A program made the position numbers and the translations under genes. From NCBI GenBank assembly GCA_001557505.1, contig LSAX01000001.1, positions 3,968,001 through 4,032,000 on the forward strand: a DNA stretch of 64,000 nucleotides, written 5' to 3'. Positions 23,489 through 35,541 of the stretch are shown here, in pieces (position 1 is the first letter of the stretch; each line of letters opens with the position of its first letter). This DNA comes from Reticulascus tulasneorum. Its lineage: Eukaryota > Ascomycota > Sordariomycetes > Glomerellales > Reticulascaceae. The notes below the pieces were generated by a model. The model was not told the DNA's origin and ran no database searches. It worked only from the letters and a program-made list of their open reading frames with translations.

Positions 23489-24411
23489 AACCGTTGCGAA
23501 GTACCCGGATTCGGAGAGAGGACCTGAAGTTCAGAAGTTGGCCCTTTTCATGGAGTTGTGGTGGGTAGGCAGTCTCTGTTGGAACGCCCTCACTGCACCC
23601 TATGCTTTTTCTTCGCTTGCTTGTTGTGTAGCGCGGACAACGGCGCGCTGTGAGAAGGGGGTGCCGTTTCGAGAAATGAGAAAAGAAAGAATAGATACAC
23701 GTCGAGCCGTAATCTACGTCTGCAACAAAGATGTAGGCGATCTGAGAAGATGCCAAAACTTTGGGCAGTCGTCTGATGATGAAGGTTAGCTTAAAGCTTC
23801 CCAGCAGCTGCCAGCCTAGCTCGTGGTTACCTAATAATCTGCCTAGAATGCTACGCGCTGTGCTTGCAGCCCAGATCCCCTAAACTTTTTTTTTTGGGGC
23901 TGCCAAAGTTTCTTCAGGGTTTGCCGCTTGCCGCCAGGTGGTGATGGAACTGAAGACAAGTAACTTACTTCGTAGACAAGCAAAGGGTTTATCCTTCACC
24001 TACTTCGGTATATATGTAGTGAAAAGGGACTGACTGCTTCAGTAATGAATAAGATTAACATGCTCTAGATAATCTAGCTTCCAATATAAGTAAAAACCCA
24101 CTGCCTCTTGACATGGACTGCAGGTAAGGAAAGTTCGGACTCAGCATCACGTGCAACAAGCTCGAGCCACCTCAAGGCCCAGATCCAGCCACGCACCCAA
24201 TCACAGCCTACAGGCATGCTTAGCATGAGATTGAGCTCCAAACGAGAAGGCAGCTCCTAGCCTCGTCACCCAGCTCTACCTTTTCCTCCGGCCCAAGCTC
24301 ACTCATCCACCACAACCCCCATCATCAACCCATCGACCACCAGCAACCAGTCCTCTCCGTCGTCAACTCATACCGACCCAGTCCCACGACGAGCCGGACA
24401 AACCCGCAACC
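23489..24411. promoter_or_regulatory. Divergent promoter NUP159 / PUP1
   Basis: 923 bp between divergent starts. A CACGTG (ATCACGTGC) is at 24148-24153 and a CCAATCA box at 24197-24203, both 200-270 bp upstream of the PUP1 ATG; a C-rich leader runs from about 24270 to the ATG. A T-run lies near 23887. No gene is seen. Confidence 0.5.
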
Positions 24412-25293
24412 ATGCCGGGCTTCGACTTCTCAAACTACAACCGCAACGCGGCGCTGCACGCCCGAGGCGTGCCGCTTCCCAAAGCAACGAGCACAGGAAC
24501 GACGATCGTAGGATGCATATTTGACGGAGGCGTGGTGGTCCGTCATACCCCTCCCGCAGTTCAATCTCATACCGTGCAAACAAAACTGATAATAAATGCC
24601 CTCTAGATCGCAGCCGACACAAGAGCCACCTCTGGGCCAATCGTGGCGGACAAGAACTGCGAGAAGCTGCACTACATCGCGCCGCAAATCTGGTGCGCCG
24701 GCGCAGGCACAGCGGCCGACACCGAGTTCACCACCGCCCTCATCTCCTCCAACCTCGAGCTCCACTCTCTATCCACCGGCCGCAAGCCCCGCGTCGTAAC
24801 CTGCATGACCCTTCTGAAGCAGCACCTGTTCCGCTACCAGGGCCACATCGGCGCCTATCTCGTCGTTGCCGGCGTTGACCCCACGGGAACCCATCTCTTC
24901 ACCGTCCACGCCCACGGCTCCACCGACAAGCTCCCCTACGTGACCATGGGCTCCGGTTCGCTCGCCGCCATGAGCGTCTTCGAGACGCAGTGGAAGCCTA
25001 GCCTGACGGAGGACGAGGCCGTCAAGCTCGCGAGTGAGGCCATCCTGAGTGGTATCTTCAATGATCTGGGCTCCGGCTCGAACGTGGACGTGGCTATCAT
25101 TACCAAGGACAAGACGACGCTGAAGAGAGGATTCGTCAAGCCAAATGAGCGTACCGCCAAGCTGAAGAACTATGTCTTCCCGAAGGGCACCACGGCAGTA
25201 CTGAACGAGAAGATCATCAAGAAGAATGAGATTGGGAGGTATGTAAGCGTTACGGAGGTGCCCGTTGGTGAGGAGATGGAGGTCGATACTTGA
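24412..25293 (+). CDS. PUP1: 20S proteasome beta2 (beta type-7) subunit, trypsin-like
   Basis: Two exons (24412-24537 and 24607-25293) with a 69-nt intron (donor GTCCGT, acceptor CTCTAG) that rejoins [12 protein letters not shown] in frame; 270 residues. A propeptide of about 29 residues ends ...TSTG before TTIVG, so the catalytic Thr becomes N-terminal after autocleavage. Conserved blocks are [48 protein letters not shown] and [12 protein letters not shown]. Beta2 carries the trypsin-like activity of the 26S proteasome. The second exon is markedly richer in C-ending codons than the neighbouring genes, consistent with high expression. It is convergent with the Nif1-like gene. Confidence 0.96.
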
Positions 25294-25942
25294 GGAACTG
25301 AGGCGGTGGCCGAGACGGAGTGTAAAGAAGCAAGTTCTGTACCAATACATTGATCCCAATAGAAGGCAATTGAGCTCAATCTAGACCAGCTAGCGTTCAC
25401 GGTTTACTAGGCAGTGATGTTGGGTTCGTACAGTATGTTTTTAAGGTCTTTGAAGTCTTTCCATTATGTTCCCACTCGCAACCACGCGAGGGCCGAGTAA
25501 GAGGGCTCATCCCCTAATACCAGGCAAGTTGGTATATACATAAAAACTATGTGGGTATGTCAAACATTAGTCAACACCTTTTATACATGCTTCCTGTTCT
25601 CGCGTCCTTCTCCTCCATCCCAAAGCACGCTGAACAACGGAAGTCTCAAGGGTCAAATAGCCCCGTGCTTCCCATGGCAAGTTCGGCCCAAGATGGTGCC
25701 AGTAACTCAAATGTCCCTTTCTGGGTTGATGCCAAATTTGGATGAGGCCAAAAGAAAAAAAGAACTCCCAGTCCGTTCGGTATATGCCCCAATAAAAGTA
25801 AGTAGCTGTGGCTGTAGAAGCCGCGCCTCCCAAAACTCCGTAGATGCCGGGGTATGATGGTGTTGGTTGATATGCCGTGTTTTGTTTTTCATGATCCGTT
25901 ACATTTTTTTACTGAGCTCGTGTGCATGCTGTGTGAGTGCCA
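25294..25942. other. Convergent 3' flanks of PUP1 and the Nif1-like gene
   Basis: 649 bp between converging stops. Open frames present are short and overlap on both strands without protein-like features. Presumably 3' UTRs. Confidence 0.55.
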
Positions 25943-28277
25943 TCATGAGCCGCCAGTCTTAATTCCAAATATGTTGCGTGACCTCGACTTGCTTCGAGCC
26001 TTCTTGTTCTTGGCGTCCTTTGTACTCTCGTTGTACTTTGACTTATGTATCCTAGTGAGTGTTAGCCAAGGAGTTTACCTGCCGCATCGACGAGAGTTGG
26101 AACGTACCAGCTATTGCCAACCATGCTCATGCCTCTGTCTTCTGCTAGTCTGTAGAACTTGGCACTCTTCTTCAAGTCTTTCTTGCATCCTATGCCTTGA
26201 GCGTAGCAGAATCCCGTTTCGGCCATCGCATCAACATCGCCCCAAGCTGCGCGTTTATATTAGTCTCAGTTACAACCAAGTATCCTTCTGGTGACTCACA
26301 TCCGGCGATCTCGAAGCATCGCAACGCAAGGGCTTTGTCCTGCTCAATACCCCATCCGTTCATGTGACTAACACCAAGTTCATAGATGCTCAGTGCGAAT
26401 TGGGCCTTGCGCGTCTTTCGTTCCAGGGCGTCAACAAACTTGCCCTCCTTGACTTGGTCTTCGTCGTCGGCGATCTCTAAACTTGCAGACTCGGCAGCTT
26501 TCCTTAGCCACTCGACACCCTCCTTCTGGTTTGGTCGCATTCCCCACCCATGTCGGCAAGCCAAAGCATACAATAGCATTCCTGTGGGATCGTTCATCTT
26601 GGCAGCGTGACGAAGGTGATAAGTGGACTGATTAAGAGATCCGTTCTCGTGGCATTCGATACCCTTCGCAAGATGTTCCTCAGCCGACATATCCGAGACC
26701 GTATGGGCAAAAGAATGCTGAGACCGTGCCCCCTTGATTGTGCTTGCAGAATCGCTCGTAGTTATCGACAGTGGAGTCCTCCCTCGGGCAGCGACATCGT
26801 GAACAGGAGACGTCAGGGGGCGACCTCGCGGCACATCGTCGGAGTTTCGGCCACTATCTGTTGACGGACGGCTCGGGTTTAGAGACAGCTGAAGACTGGT
26901 TCCAGCCCGATCCATGCTCGACTTCCCTTGCTCCGTTGATGACCGCGTAAGACCAATGTCATCGCGGAAGCTTCTTCCAGAGGAGCTTGAAGGCCTCGTC
27001 GGTGGCGAGGGGGGAGCGCCTTGGGGAATACGCTGCACGTTGCTTGGTAATGCCACAGGCTGCTCCCACTGGAAGGAAGCTTGAGGCTGCCCGTCCAGGG
27101 GCAGCGACCGCTGGACCATTTTACCCCGTGGCAGGGAGAATTTGGAGTATATGTAAGAAGGAGCCGCCGACTTGCTGTCGTCCATGACGGTGGAGTAGTC
27201 TGGGAAGCCTTCACTGCTAATGCTCACTGGGGTGCTAGCGGAATCATCAGCCAGAATAAACGATGGCTGGCTGTCCGAGGATGCTTGGCGGGATGGAGTC
27301 TCCGGTCCTGGAGTTCCAGCTCGACTGAGGGGTCTCGAAAAGTTGAAAGACGGTCTCGCCAATGCTGCCGATGACTCGGAGCTGATTGATGGTGATCTTT
27401 GGTAGCCGGCGGAGCCAAGAGCGGGAGAGAGTGCGGGCGGCCCAGAGAATGCGCTACTGCTGGACGACAGCTTCCGTGGGGGTAGCGAATGAAATGAAGA
27501 GCCCATGACACTGTCTTCATCTGTCGGTTCAAGCGGAGACGACGCGAGGCTGGAAGGTCGTTTCGCGAACATGGGTCTAGGAGGGGCGAGAGTCCCGTCG
27601 AAGGAGTGCTTCTTTGTGAGCTTCTCGGGAGATCCACGATACAAATTACTAGCGAGTTGGGACGGTAGGGGTAGAGAATGGTCTTTCCGGGGCGGTGATG
27701 ATGCCTCGGTCTGCTGATTAGGAAATATGTTGTCCATGGGATCTGGGGAATGCTCCCGCCGAGCGCCGAACGAGGTCCTGGCTTCCTCGACGTGGTCCAG
27801 CTGGCGGCCACGCACCGTGTCGCCAAGAAGCTGCTGGGGCAGAGGGACGGCACCATCAGGTGTCGGTGGGATGCGGCTCACGCGTGGATGCATCGACTTG
27901 GGTCTGTTCTCACCGAAGAAATCATCCACCTCTGTTCTCAAGCCCAAGCCGGTACTCTGCGGTTCTGGGGAAGCACTGGCATCCGACGCAGAGTCCTGTG
28001 ACATGGATCGAAAGTAGTCTGAGCGGCCCTGGACTATGAGAGGGCTGGCTGTTGTCAAGGGCGGAAGGCGACTCATTCGCTTGCCAGCCTTGGAGCTCTC
28101 CTCAAGTTGCCTGGCAAGCAGTCGGCTCTGCAAAGCGAAGGCGTCGAGGGGGGAAAGCTCAGGAGGGGCTTCGCCGGCGACATGGAGGCGAGGAGATCGT
28201 AGGGGTTTCGATATCGTCGAGAGGTTGGAAGCTTGCGACTGCGAGCGCAAGTCGATAAAGTTCGGCCGCGTCGCCAT
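25943..28277 (-). CDS. Sel1-repeat protein related to Nif1 / DSF2
   Basis: Three exons: 28277-26300, 26246-26108 and 26051-25943 (introns 53 and 56 nt); 741 residues. The first ~480 residues are Ser/Pro-rich and likely disordered. The C-terminal ~220 residues carry Sel1-type helical repeats: EHLAKGIECHENGSLNQSTYHLRHAAKMNDPTGMLLYALACRHGWG..., FALSIYELGVSHMNGWGIEQDKALALRCFEIAG, and, from exon 2, WGDVDAMAETGFCYAQGIGCKKDLKKSAKFYRLAEDRG. Exon 3 adds a basic tail (KNKKARSKSRSRNIFG) and the stop. This layout matches fission-yeast Nif1, reported to act on the Nim1 kinase and delay mitosis, and budding-yeast Dsf2. A chitin-synthase activator (Skt5 type) also has Sel1 repeats, but has more of them and usually a CaaX end, absent here. 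The family is fairly sure; the function is not. Confidence 0.82.
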
Positions 28278-28544
28278 CGTGAAGTGTTTCTAGCTGGTCT
28301 TCTTTTCTGCGAGGTCCCATCCAACGCGATGCAAGTGGCCAGAGAGGGGGGGGGGCCAGTTATCACTCCCAGGAGTTCGCTATCGGGTGGGAAGTGAGCT
28401 AGATGGCAGCAGCGGGTGGTTGGAATTCTGAGGGGTGCGAGACGTGTCTCAGTCGTTGGCTTGAGAATGTCGTCAGTTTTTCAAACAAGCGGAGGAGACG
28501 ACTTGACGCATGGAAGTCGAATGGCACCAAAATGTCCCAAAGGA

Positions 28545-28570
28545 GTCGGTCGGTCGATCGGTCGGTCAGT
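28545..28570. repeat. GGTC tandem repeat
   Basis: Imperfect run of GTCG/GGTC units upstream of the Nif1-like gene, one unit altered (GATC). Confidence 0.75.
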
Positions 28571-29300
28571 GGACGTGTGGCTGATGGCTTGCGAATGCTA
28601 TCGGCGGCGCATGAACGATGAGGTCAAGGCAAAACCTGTAGACACGGCAGGAGCAAGACGGGAGAATGCGTCGACCAATGCGGGAAGGCGACCAGATAGG
28701 ATATTTTGTACGATGCGAGTCCTGTAACGAAGGTTGAAGGCGTACGGCGAAATGTTGGAGTGACGGGTAAAGTAAATCAGGAATTCTGGGCGTATACTTT
28801 TCTTGGGTTGGATTTCCCTGATCTAAGTTGGAAGGACGAAACACGAATGTAGATACGTAGATAGCTTAGGCGCAAGCGAGAAGGGAAAAAGGCCGGAAAG
28901 GAGAACGGGAGATGCGTAATCGTAAAGTTGCTGAATTCAAGGCGGTGCGGATTGCATGTGTTTCGTTTCGCCGTTACGTTGTTGCTGTAAGGTGGTTTGA
29001 GGAAGGCGGAAACGGGGGTGGTGGTAGTGGTGTGTGGAGGATATGGGGGGGGGGAGGGGAGTGACGATGATGATGAGGAGCAGCAGTTGCAGGAGGAATC
29101 TCCCAAATACGAGAAGAAGGGGAAACGGGACTGATCTGATCTTGGATTGATTGAAGAGAGAGACGCTGGGACCGGGGAGACACGATGCAACGGAAAGGGA
29201 CCAGACCAGCAGCAGTGGGAGCAGGGGGGGCACATGAGCAGTGAAGTACCTTATTATTAGTGCTACCATAAGTACGAAGTAAGGTAACTTAGGTAGGGGA

Positions 29301-29334
29301 CCATCCATCCACATCCACATCCACATCCCATCCC
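29301..29334. repeat. ACATCC/ATCC tandem repeat
   Basis: Short run of ATCC and ACATCC units about 1 kb upstream of the Nif1-like start codon. Confidence 0.75.
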
Positions 29335-29455
29335 CGCCACTCATTCATCGGCCGGGGCAAGTTTAGTTAATCTCTTGGTCCTCTAAACCGACTAAGTTAG
29401 TCCAGTAATTACGGGCTGTTCTATGGAAAGTACACATTCTTTCTAGGGGGGAACT

Positions 29456-29523
29456 GTTGGCAGTCCGCCAACCAGCAAAGTCCTGATTTCGCCGTAACGG
29501 TTGGCGAACAGTCAGCGCCAACC
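29456..29523. repeat. Two adjacent inverted repeats built on GTTGGC/GCCAAC
   Basis: GTTGGC (29456-29461) faces GCCAAC (29467-29472) across 5 nt, and GGTTGGCG (29499-29506) faces CGCCAACC (29516-29523) across 9 nt. The same word thus occurs four times in 68 bp in two hairpin-capable pairs. Role unknown. Confidence 0.7.
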
Positions 29524-29896
29524 ACCAAGATGGGGTCGGAACGAGACGACAACTTCACGTCTACTAATCTTCTGTTAGCTCGTACCTAAGGGTATTCTGT
29601 CGCTAACCTCGTGCAGTACGCCTCCCTCCTACTACGGTACATGGCAGTACATCTATAGCAGGCAAGGGCGTTGGGGCAAGCGAGGGAGCACTGGAACAGC
29701 AAAGTCTGCGTTAGGGGATCATGTCACTGTGGCTTCTCTCCACGCTCCCATCTGGCTAGCGGGCCAGGGGCCAGGTCAGCCACCAAAGCACGCGACAACG
29801 CTGGAATTGGCTGGCCGGGGCCGCCACCAAGAGATGGTGCCGTCCGGGGTGCATACTCGAATCGTGACATGATCCTCTAACTCGCATCAAATAAGT

Positions 29897-29914
29897 AAAA
29901 AAAAAAAAAAAAAA
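29897..29914. repeat. A18 homopolymer
   Basis: Eighteen consecutive A on the plus strand. It could be a simple repeat or the tail of an old retroposed sequence; nothing upstream of it was recognised. Confidence 0.8.
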
Positions 29915-32900
29915 GCCAAACTCAAATTTCCCCTTTTTTGTTTTATTTCATTTTTTGCACCCTTCGCAATGGAGGGGGTGACCCCCTCTGTTTGGCTGGC
30001 CGCACCCGCACCATGCATCGTTTCTTTACTGCACAACCCACAACGTGCATTGCGCCAAACCCAGCACGTTCTCGGTTGCAGTCGTTGCAATTGGTGAACC
30101 ATTTCCGATTCGAACTGGCACCGAACAACGACCGTTTTTCCTTCTGATGAATCGAAACATGTCGGGCAAAGCCACTGATGAGGAAGAGGTAGCCTATCCT
30201 GTCGTTATTCGATCGACCCCCGAAAGGTCTCGCCTTTCGAAGGAATAGCCTGTTTGGTCCTTTGGCTCCTGTGTTCTTTTTTTGGGCCAGCTCCGCCTGC
30301 TCATCAATCATTCCCCTGAGATGGCCGCGGCCGAGAGAGACCTCCGTTGGTTCGGCACCCCCGTCACAACAGTCAGTTCACTAATAAATTCAAGCAAGTT
30401 GGTCCCGGCACAGGCCAACCACGGCCTCCCAGGCTGACTAGTTATCAGCACCCCGAATAACTTACCCAAGCACCTAAATATGGTAGGCAGTGATCCGTGA
30501 GAGACTAACTTTAGAACACCCGCGCTCCTCCGTTCAGTGCACGCAGGCGGGATGTTTACGAAGCGTCGCCAACAACGAACGGGCGAGGTCGAGGCCATCG
30601 TGCCACGGCCTGGCCCTAACACTGGCGCAAGCGATCTGGAATCCCCAACTTGGATGGGGCTAAATCTGGCTGGGACCGCTAGCGGTTCCATTGTTACAAT
30701 TCATGTCGCAAATAGGAAGCTTGTCGGCCATGGTGCTGCAAGCTAACCTGCCTGTCTTCCATGCATGCGTGGCCGGTTTTCTAAAATGAACAACTGGATT
30801 AGTTAGTTATCTGGGCAACAAGACAAATAAGAAAACAATTGAAACACATCAAAACAAAAACCACGATTGGACAGGGAACCAACTAGCACTAGTTGCTCTA
30901 CCCCTGAACCGATGGGGGTTTTTTTTGGGATTCCGCTCGTGCAGGAGGGTGCAGGTACCCTTCTCGACATGCATTACGGATGCATGTGGCTTCTCTTCTC
31001 AATTTTTGAAGGTTGACAAGTACCTGTTCCACCTAACACTCCCCCTGATTTGAGGCTTGAAATGTGGCTGTCCGCATAAGTTTCATTGGCTGGCTCGCGT
31101 CAACACAGGTGATGAGAAAGGTGCTGCGTGACATTTCCTTCCGTCATCATCATCCCCTTCTTCGCCCCTCCGCGTCTGACATAAATCAGAGAAGAGCAGA
31201 GCCTCTGTCCGCCAAAATTACTAAACCTCGTAAAATCTTAGATTAGTTTGGTACCCGACGTTATAATTAAGATAGCTCCCCCCAAAAAGTCGCAAGGATT
31301 AGCTGACCTGGTGACCGTAGCAAAACCAAACAAAACAACCTACCCTTCTTTTATTAAACCCGCCTTAGCTTCATGTCCCCAGAAGTGATTTCTCTTAGCA
31401 AATCCCAACTCCCACCCCAAAAACCTGTTAGATTGAACAAGCAGCAAAGCAGCCTTACTTACATACACTAAATATCCACTCATGAAGGCGGGTGGAAATT
31501 AACCACCTTCTCCCCCCCCCGTCTGCGAGCTGTCTGGTCGACGCCCCCAAAATCACGAAATACAAATCATCCACATGTTCGGCATCAGGTGGGCAACATT
31601 ACCCGCGGACGACGTCACGTACATATTACCTGCACCTGTCATCCGCGACAGCTTCGAGAAAAAAGAAGAGCCGTGTCCAAGTTTCGAAAAAAGGGCCGCC
31701 CCCAAATGTTTCAGATCCCGCGGGCCACAATCCGGGCCTTGCCACTTGTGTCTGTTATTCAATTCGGGCCTGTCCTGAGATGAACCTATTTGGGAGCTCT
31801 GGCCAATCACTGTCCCGTTCCCCAACAGGAGGCCGAAGCACCATCCCTACCCGAGGCGTCGGGATTGCATCTCGTTCGCTTGAGCACGAAATTTGGGGAA
31901 GAGAAGTAAATCACTTGCATGGTCGCTCTTGTCTCACATGTGATTATTCGCACAGCTCTTTTTGCCTTGGACTGTGTAAGCCAACGGCCGCGTGCCCCAT
32001 AAGAGGGCTAGTGCCGTCAGCCTGCCGGCACTTCGAGCTCGGCTCTCGTGGCTCCCTTGAGAGGCACAGCTCCCTATCCGAGCTGTTCTTTAATCTCCTT
32101 CGAGACCTCCCCATCGCCAAGTGTTCATTTATGAGGCTGTTACCTGACTTCCATCGAGAAATGGATGACTTAAAGCTAGTTAGATTTTGTAGTATTCTAA
32201 CCGGAATATTGTGCCTTTCGTTAAATGAGTCCTGTGGAGCGTGGTTCGTCGAACAAACAGCGTTTATATAATTTATGCTCAGATATCCATTGATGGGCAC
32301 GGTGTTTCCTTTCTGCACAAGAACTTGCCCTGACGTGCTGCTGGAACATGTCTTAGCTGAGTGGCTATGTAGTAGTTATCGACTTAGACGCTCCGAATGG
32401 AAGCCCAAGAATATACCAGGGAGGTCTCAAATGTCTCGCATAAAGCCACCATGTACCAGGCACTGCCCTTCGATCTAGATCAGGGGCGTTCCAAGCACAA
32501 TCTTTCTAAGTCTTCGTTGATTGTCGAGCAAAGCATTAAAGACACAATGGTCACAAGGGATATCCAGCAACCCTAGATTGGATGTTTCTGGCTGCTCCTA
32601 GATTCCTGACTCGCAGCACGTTCATCTCGATTGAGGTTCTACGTCTGGTCGATCGTGAATGGCTTAGGTGAAGCCGGCAACCGTCGAAGGAAACAACGGC
32701 AGAATCGACATATTCAGAAACTTATCAAATATCCGAGATGAGACGACAGAGCTCGATTAGCACTTAAGCGCATTGTAACTTCGCACCATGGATGGAATTG
32801 TCATTAACAGTCTCCATGCAACATGCATTTCAAGGGCAGCCATGGAGCTCACTGTCCAGCTTGACGGGTTTACTAATATAGGATATGGGTAATTGTTTAA

Positions 32901-33792
32901 GTGAGGCGGACCTACCGGGAGAAGAGAGGTGTTGATCGCATGAGTTATGCGGACTGACAGTCATTACCCATATTTGACTTGACGTGGAGGCATTGTGACC
33001 TCCTTTATCGAGGATATACTCCATTGCTATTGGAACAAGCCCTTCACTAATGCTCGTTGTAATTATCCTTGATACCTCTTTCAGAACAAGTCGTGTAGTC
33101 TCGCTCTCTTTCTCTCTCTATCCTGGCCAACGACCATCTAGTCTAATGGCGGCATGTTCTGGAAGCAAAACAAAGTCTCTCCAGACAATCAGCACTAGTT
33201 TCTTGGTTGGCTGGCTTCACCAAGAACAAATGAGCTCATTCACGGCGCAAAGTGAAAACTTGCTTCAACTTATTATCAACTGGTATCATTTGGTCTATCG
33301 CTGCTATCTTGGGGTTTTCGTAACTACTCCACCAAACCCTCTTCCAGGCTCCTATCCTGGAAATCAAGATGCCAGTGTGGCATAGCCCTTTTCCATCCCT
33401 AAGTGGATATGTCCTTACTTAGGAAGAGCCAACATCGATATGGTACTGGGTACAAAGCTTGGTATAGCTTATATTGCAGAACCTCTCAGCATGTACGACC
33501 GAGCACAGGCAGTATTCATGCATTGCCAAAACCGACCCGTTTTAAACTCCCTTTGAGTGACTCAACTCAACTACCAGACGGTATATGGAAATCAGGCAAG
33601 CCAGGACAAGTTGCGCAACACAAGTCAAGTTTAGGTGTGACCTAGAGCTCGTGTAGGTCGCGCCGCCCGACTCTCGAGCATGCTGACTTGGCCAGGGTCT
33701 CCACAATGGCGGCTACTGCAAAAGCAAAGCCCGGCTCCGCCTTTGTTGTTGTGAGGCCATGACGGGTGATATGTTCATTCGTATCAATCCGG

Positions 33793-34873
33793 TCATCGAG
33801 TTTGGCCGCCATACCGAGCCCGGAGTTCCAGAATGGAAGCCTTCTCAGCCTCGGGAAGTTTCATGATGATATCCAATGGTAGTTCCATCACTTGGCGAAT
33901 AAGTGCGTCACTCTCCGGGTTCACGGCGGCTGGTGCTGGAGCGCCGTAAGGAGCTGGTGGCGCATAAGGAGCAGCAGCAACCGGTGGTGTGTTGTTAGCA
34001 ACCGGCGGAGCGTATTGAGAGTATCCTGCGACCGGTTGGGGGGGATAACCAACGGGCTGAGGTTGAGGCGGTGGTGCTGGGACGCCGCCGGGCTCAATAA
34101 CAGACTGAATAGCTTCAGGCGATACAAGTCCCATCAACAGCAAGGCCTGAAAGACCGCGTATGCCAATTGAGGCGCCTGCTGCAGAAGCTCCGCCGCTCG
34201 GGAGGGGTCATTGGTAGCTAATGCCTTCATCGAAGTGAGTATATCTAGAAGCTGCTCGGGAGGGAGGGTATTGAGTGTTCTCGAAATGGAGTCCGTGGCC
34301 GTGACGTTGGGCGCGAGCTCCTTTCCAGAAGGCAGCGGAGGGAGTGAGCTTTGCTGAGGGGCAGCGACCGCTGAACTGCTGAACCCATTCGACCCATGAG
34401 GGGCGTTAGCACCACCGCCGCCCGACTACACAGCGTCAGCATACTTCCAGACCATCTACAGGCCAGAGCTTACATGTCCATGGCCACCATCCTCATCGGC
34501 GCCTCCTTCGTTAGAGAAGTCCACCCTGAGCTTCCTTCCCATGATCTCATAATCGTTTAGGTTTCGTACGGCTGATGCTGCAGAGTCTAAGGAAAGAGTG
34601 AGCATGCGGCCATACATATATTGAGCTCGATATGTTAACACACCATTGTCGGGATATTCTGCAAATCCAAATCCCTTCGGCCGTCCAGTCTCGCGGTCAT
34701 AGACAAGACGGAAGTTGAGCACCTTGCCCGCGCTGCTGAAGATGTCGCTGATCTGCTCCTCAGAGAGGCCTGGACAAGGCAGTTAATATTTAGCTCTGCG
34801 TAAAGCTTTCATGCTATAACCTACCGTACGGGATGTTTCCCACGAAGATGACACGAGAAGGTGGCTTCGACAT
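33793..34873 (-). CDS. RNA15: Cleavage stimulation factor subunit CstF-64 / Rna15 homologue
   Basis: Four exons: 34873-34825, 34769-34644, 34586-34474 and 34425-33793 (introns 55, 57 and 48 nt); 306 residues. The N-terminal RRM has RVIFVGNIPYG (RNP2), GRPKGFGFAEYPD (RNP1), AVRNLNDYEIMGRKLRVDFS. A Gly/Ser linker leads to a hinge helix region (LPPEQLLDILTSMKALATNDPSRAAELLQQAPQLAYAVFQALLLMGL), expected to bind CstF-77/Rna14. A Pro/Ala/Tyr-rich stretch follows, then the C-terminal three-helix end (LDIIMKLPEAEKASILELRARYG), known in the family to bind Pcf11. CstF-64 recognises U/GU-rich elements in pre-mRNA 3' ends. All parts of the family are present. Confidence 0.95.
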
Positions 34874-35541
34874 TGCGTAGACTTTGTATGGTAGGATATC
34901 AAATTGATGTTTGTGAAAGACGCAGCCGGCCCTGGGAGACTGTGAGGACGCAAGCGAATAGATTATATCTCTTTGGGGTGCGTGGTCTAGAACAAGAGAG
35001 GTTCCAAGGCTGTGGTGTCAAAGAAGGATGGAGTTGATGTAGCCGTGGGTAACATTGACGTTTTCCAGCAATCAATCAGCCTTGAATGCCAGGCTGAGAA
35101 GATTTAACTACAGTACCTGCACTACTTCGTACAGGCCGCGGAGCCCTGTTAATAAAGTTGGAGCTTAATGAGCAGCTAGAAGGATCCGATAATTAGCCGG
35201 TCTCCACGTGCAGCCCCCAATCCAGACCCCTGACCCAAGGTGCATTTTAGCGCAATTGAAGCTGAGGGACGTCGTGTCCAAAAAAATAAGTGAAGGTGGC
35301 CTCAACTTGCATGCTGAGTTTCTGAGCTTCCAGCCACTTTATGATTTATACTGTGGAGCTAGCCGCTTGATGTCTGTTCCATGGTTCAATTGAATCTTTG
35401 TTTCTAATCAACTTGCTTTTCTTCTATACTACGTGGTCCTTCCCCCTTGCGCATTTCTCTGAGCGGGCGGGTTGTCGCAGGTTGGACGCAACGAGGCTCG
35501 CAGCGTGAGCACGACGAAGAGCTTCCCTAACCACTTCCAAG
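34874..35541. promoter_or_regulatory. Divergent promoter CstF-64 / ERV46
   Basis: 668 bp between divergent start codons. A CACGTG lies at 35205-35210 (CCACGTGC). A T/C-rich stretch (about 35400-35450) precedes the ERV46 start. No gene is seen. Confidence 0.45.

Larger units (their letters stand above)
28278..33792. other. Gene-poor interval between the Nif1-like gene and CstF-64
   Basis: 5.5 kb without a supported gene. The 28.3-29.3 kb part is pyrimidine-rich on the minus strand and probably holds the promoter and a long leader of the Nif1-like gene. It includes short tandem repeats (28545-28570; 29301-29334), clustered inverted repeats (29456-29523), an A18 tract (29897-29914), a 7-bp stem (CGAAAGG, 30221-30239) and T/G runs near 30910. 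The longest open frames (up to 259 codons, plus strand 31.5-32.3 kb) read like random translations. The stretch 30.8-33.6 kb looks AT-richer by eye than the coding regions. Possible contents are non-coding RNA or decayed repeats; none could be shown. Confidence 0.55.

Noticed and set aside
24538..24606. Continuation of the first PUP1 exon frame past 24537
   Set aside because: It soon ends without the ADTRAT block; the splice to 24607 restores the full proteasome sequence.
30090..30120. B-box-like word (AGTTCGAATCGG on the minus strand) suggesting a tRNA
   Set aside because: No matching A box, acceptor stem or cloverleaf could be drawn around it.
31492..32271. 259-codon open frame in the large gap
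   Set aside because: No recognisable domain, atypical Cys/Ser-rich composition, no splice-extended continuation, and overlapping frames on the other strand of similar quality.
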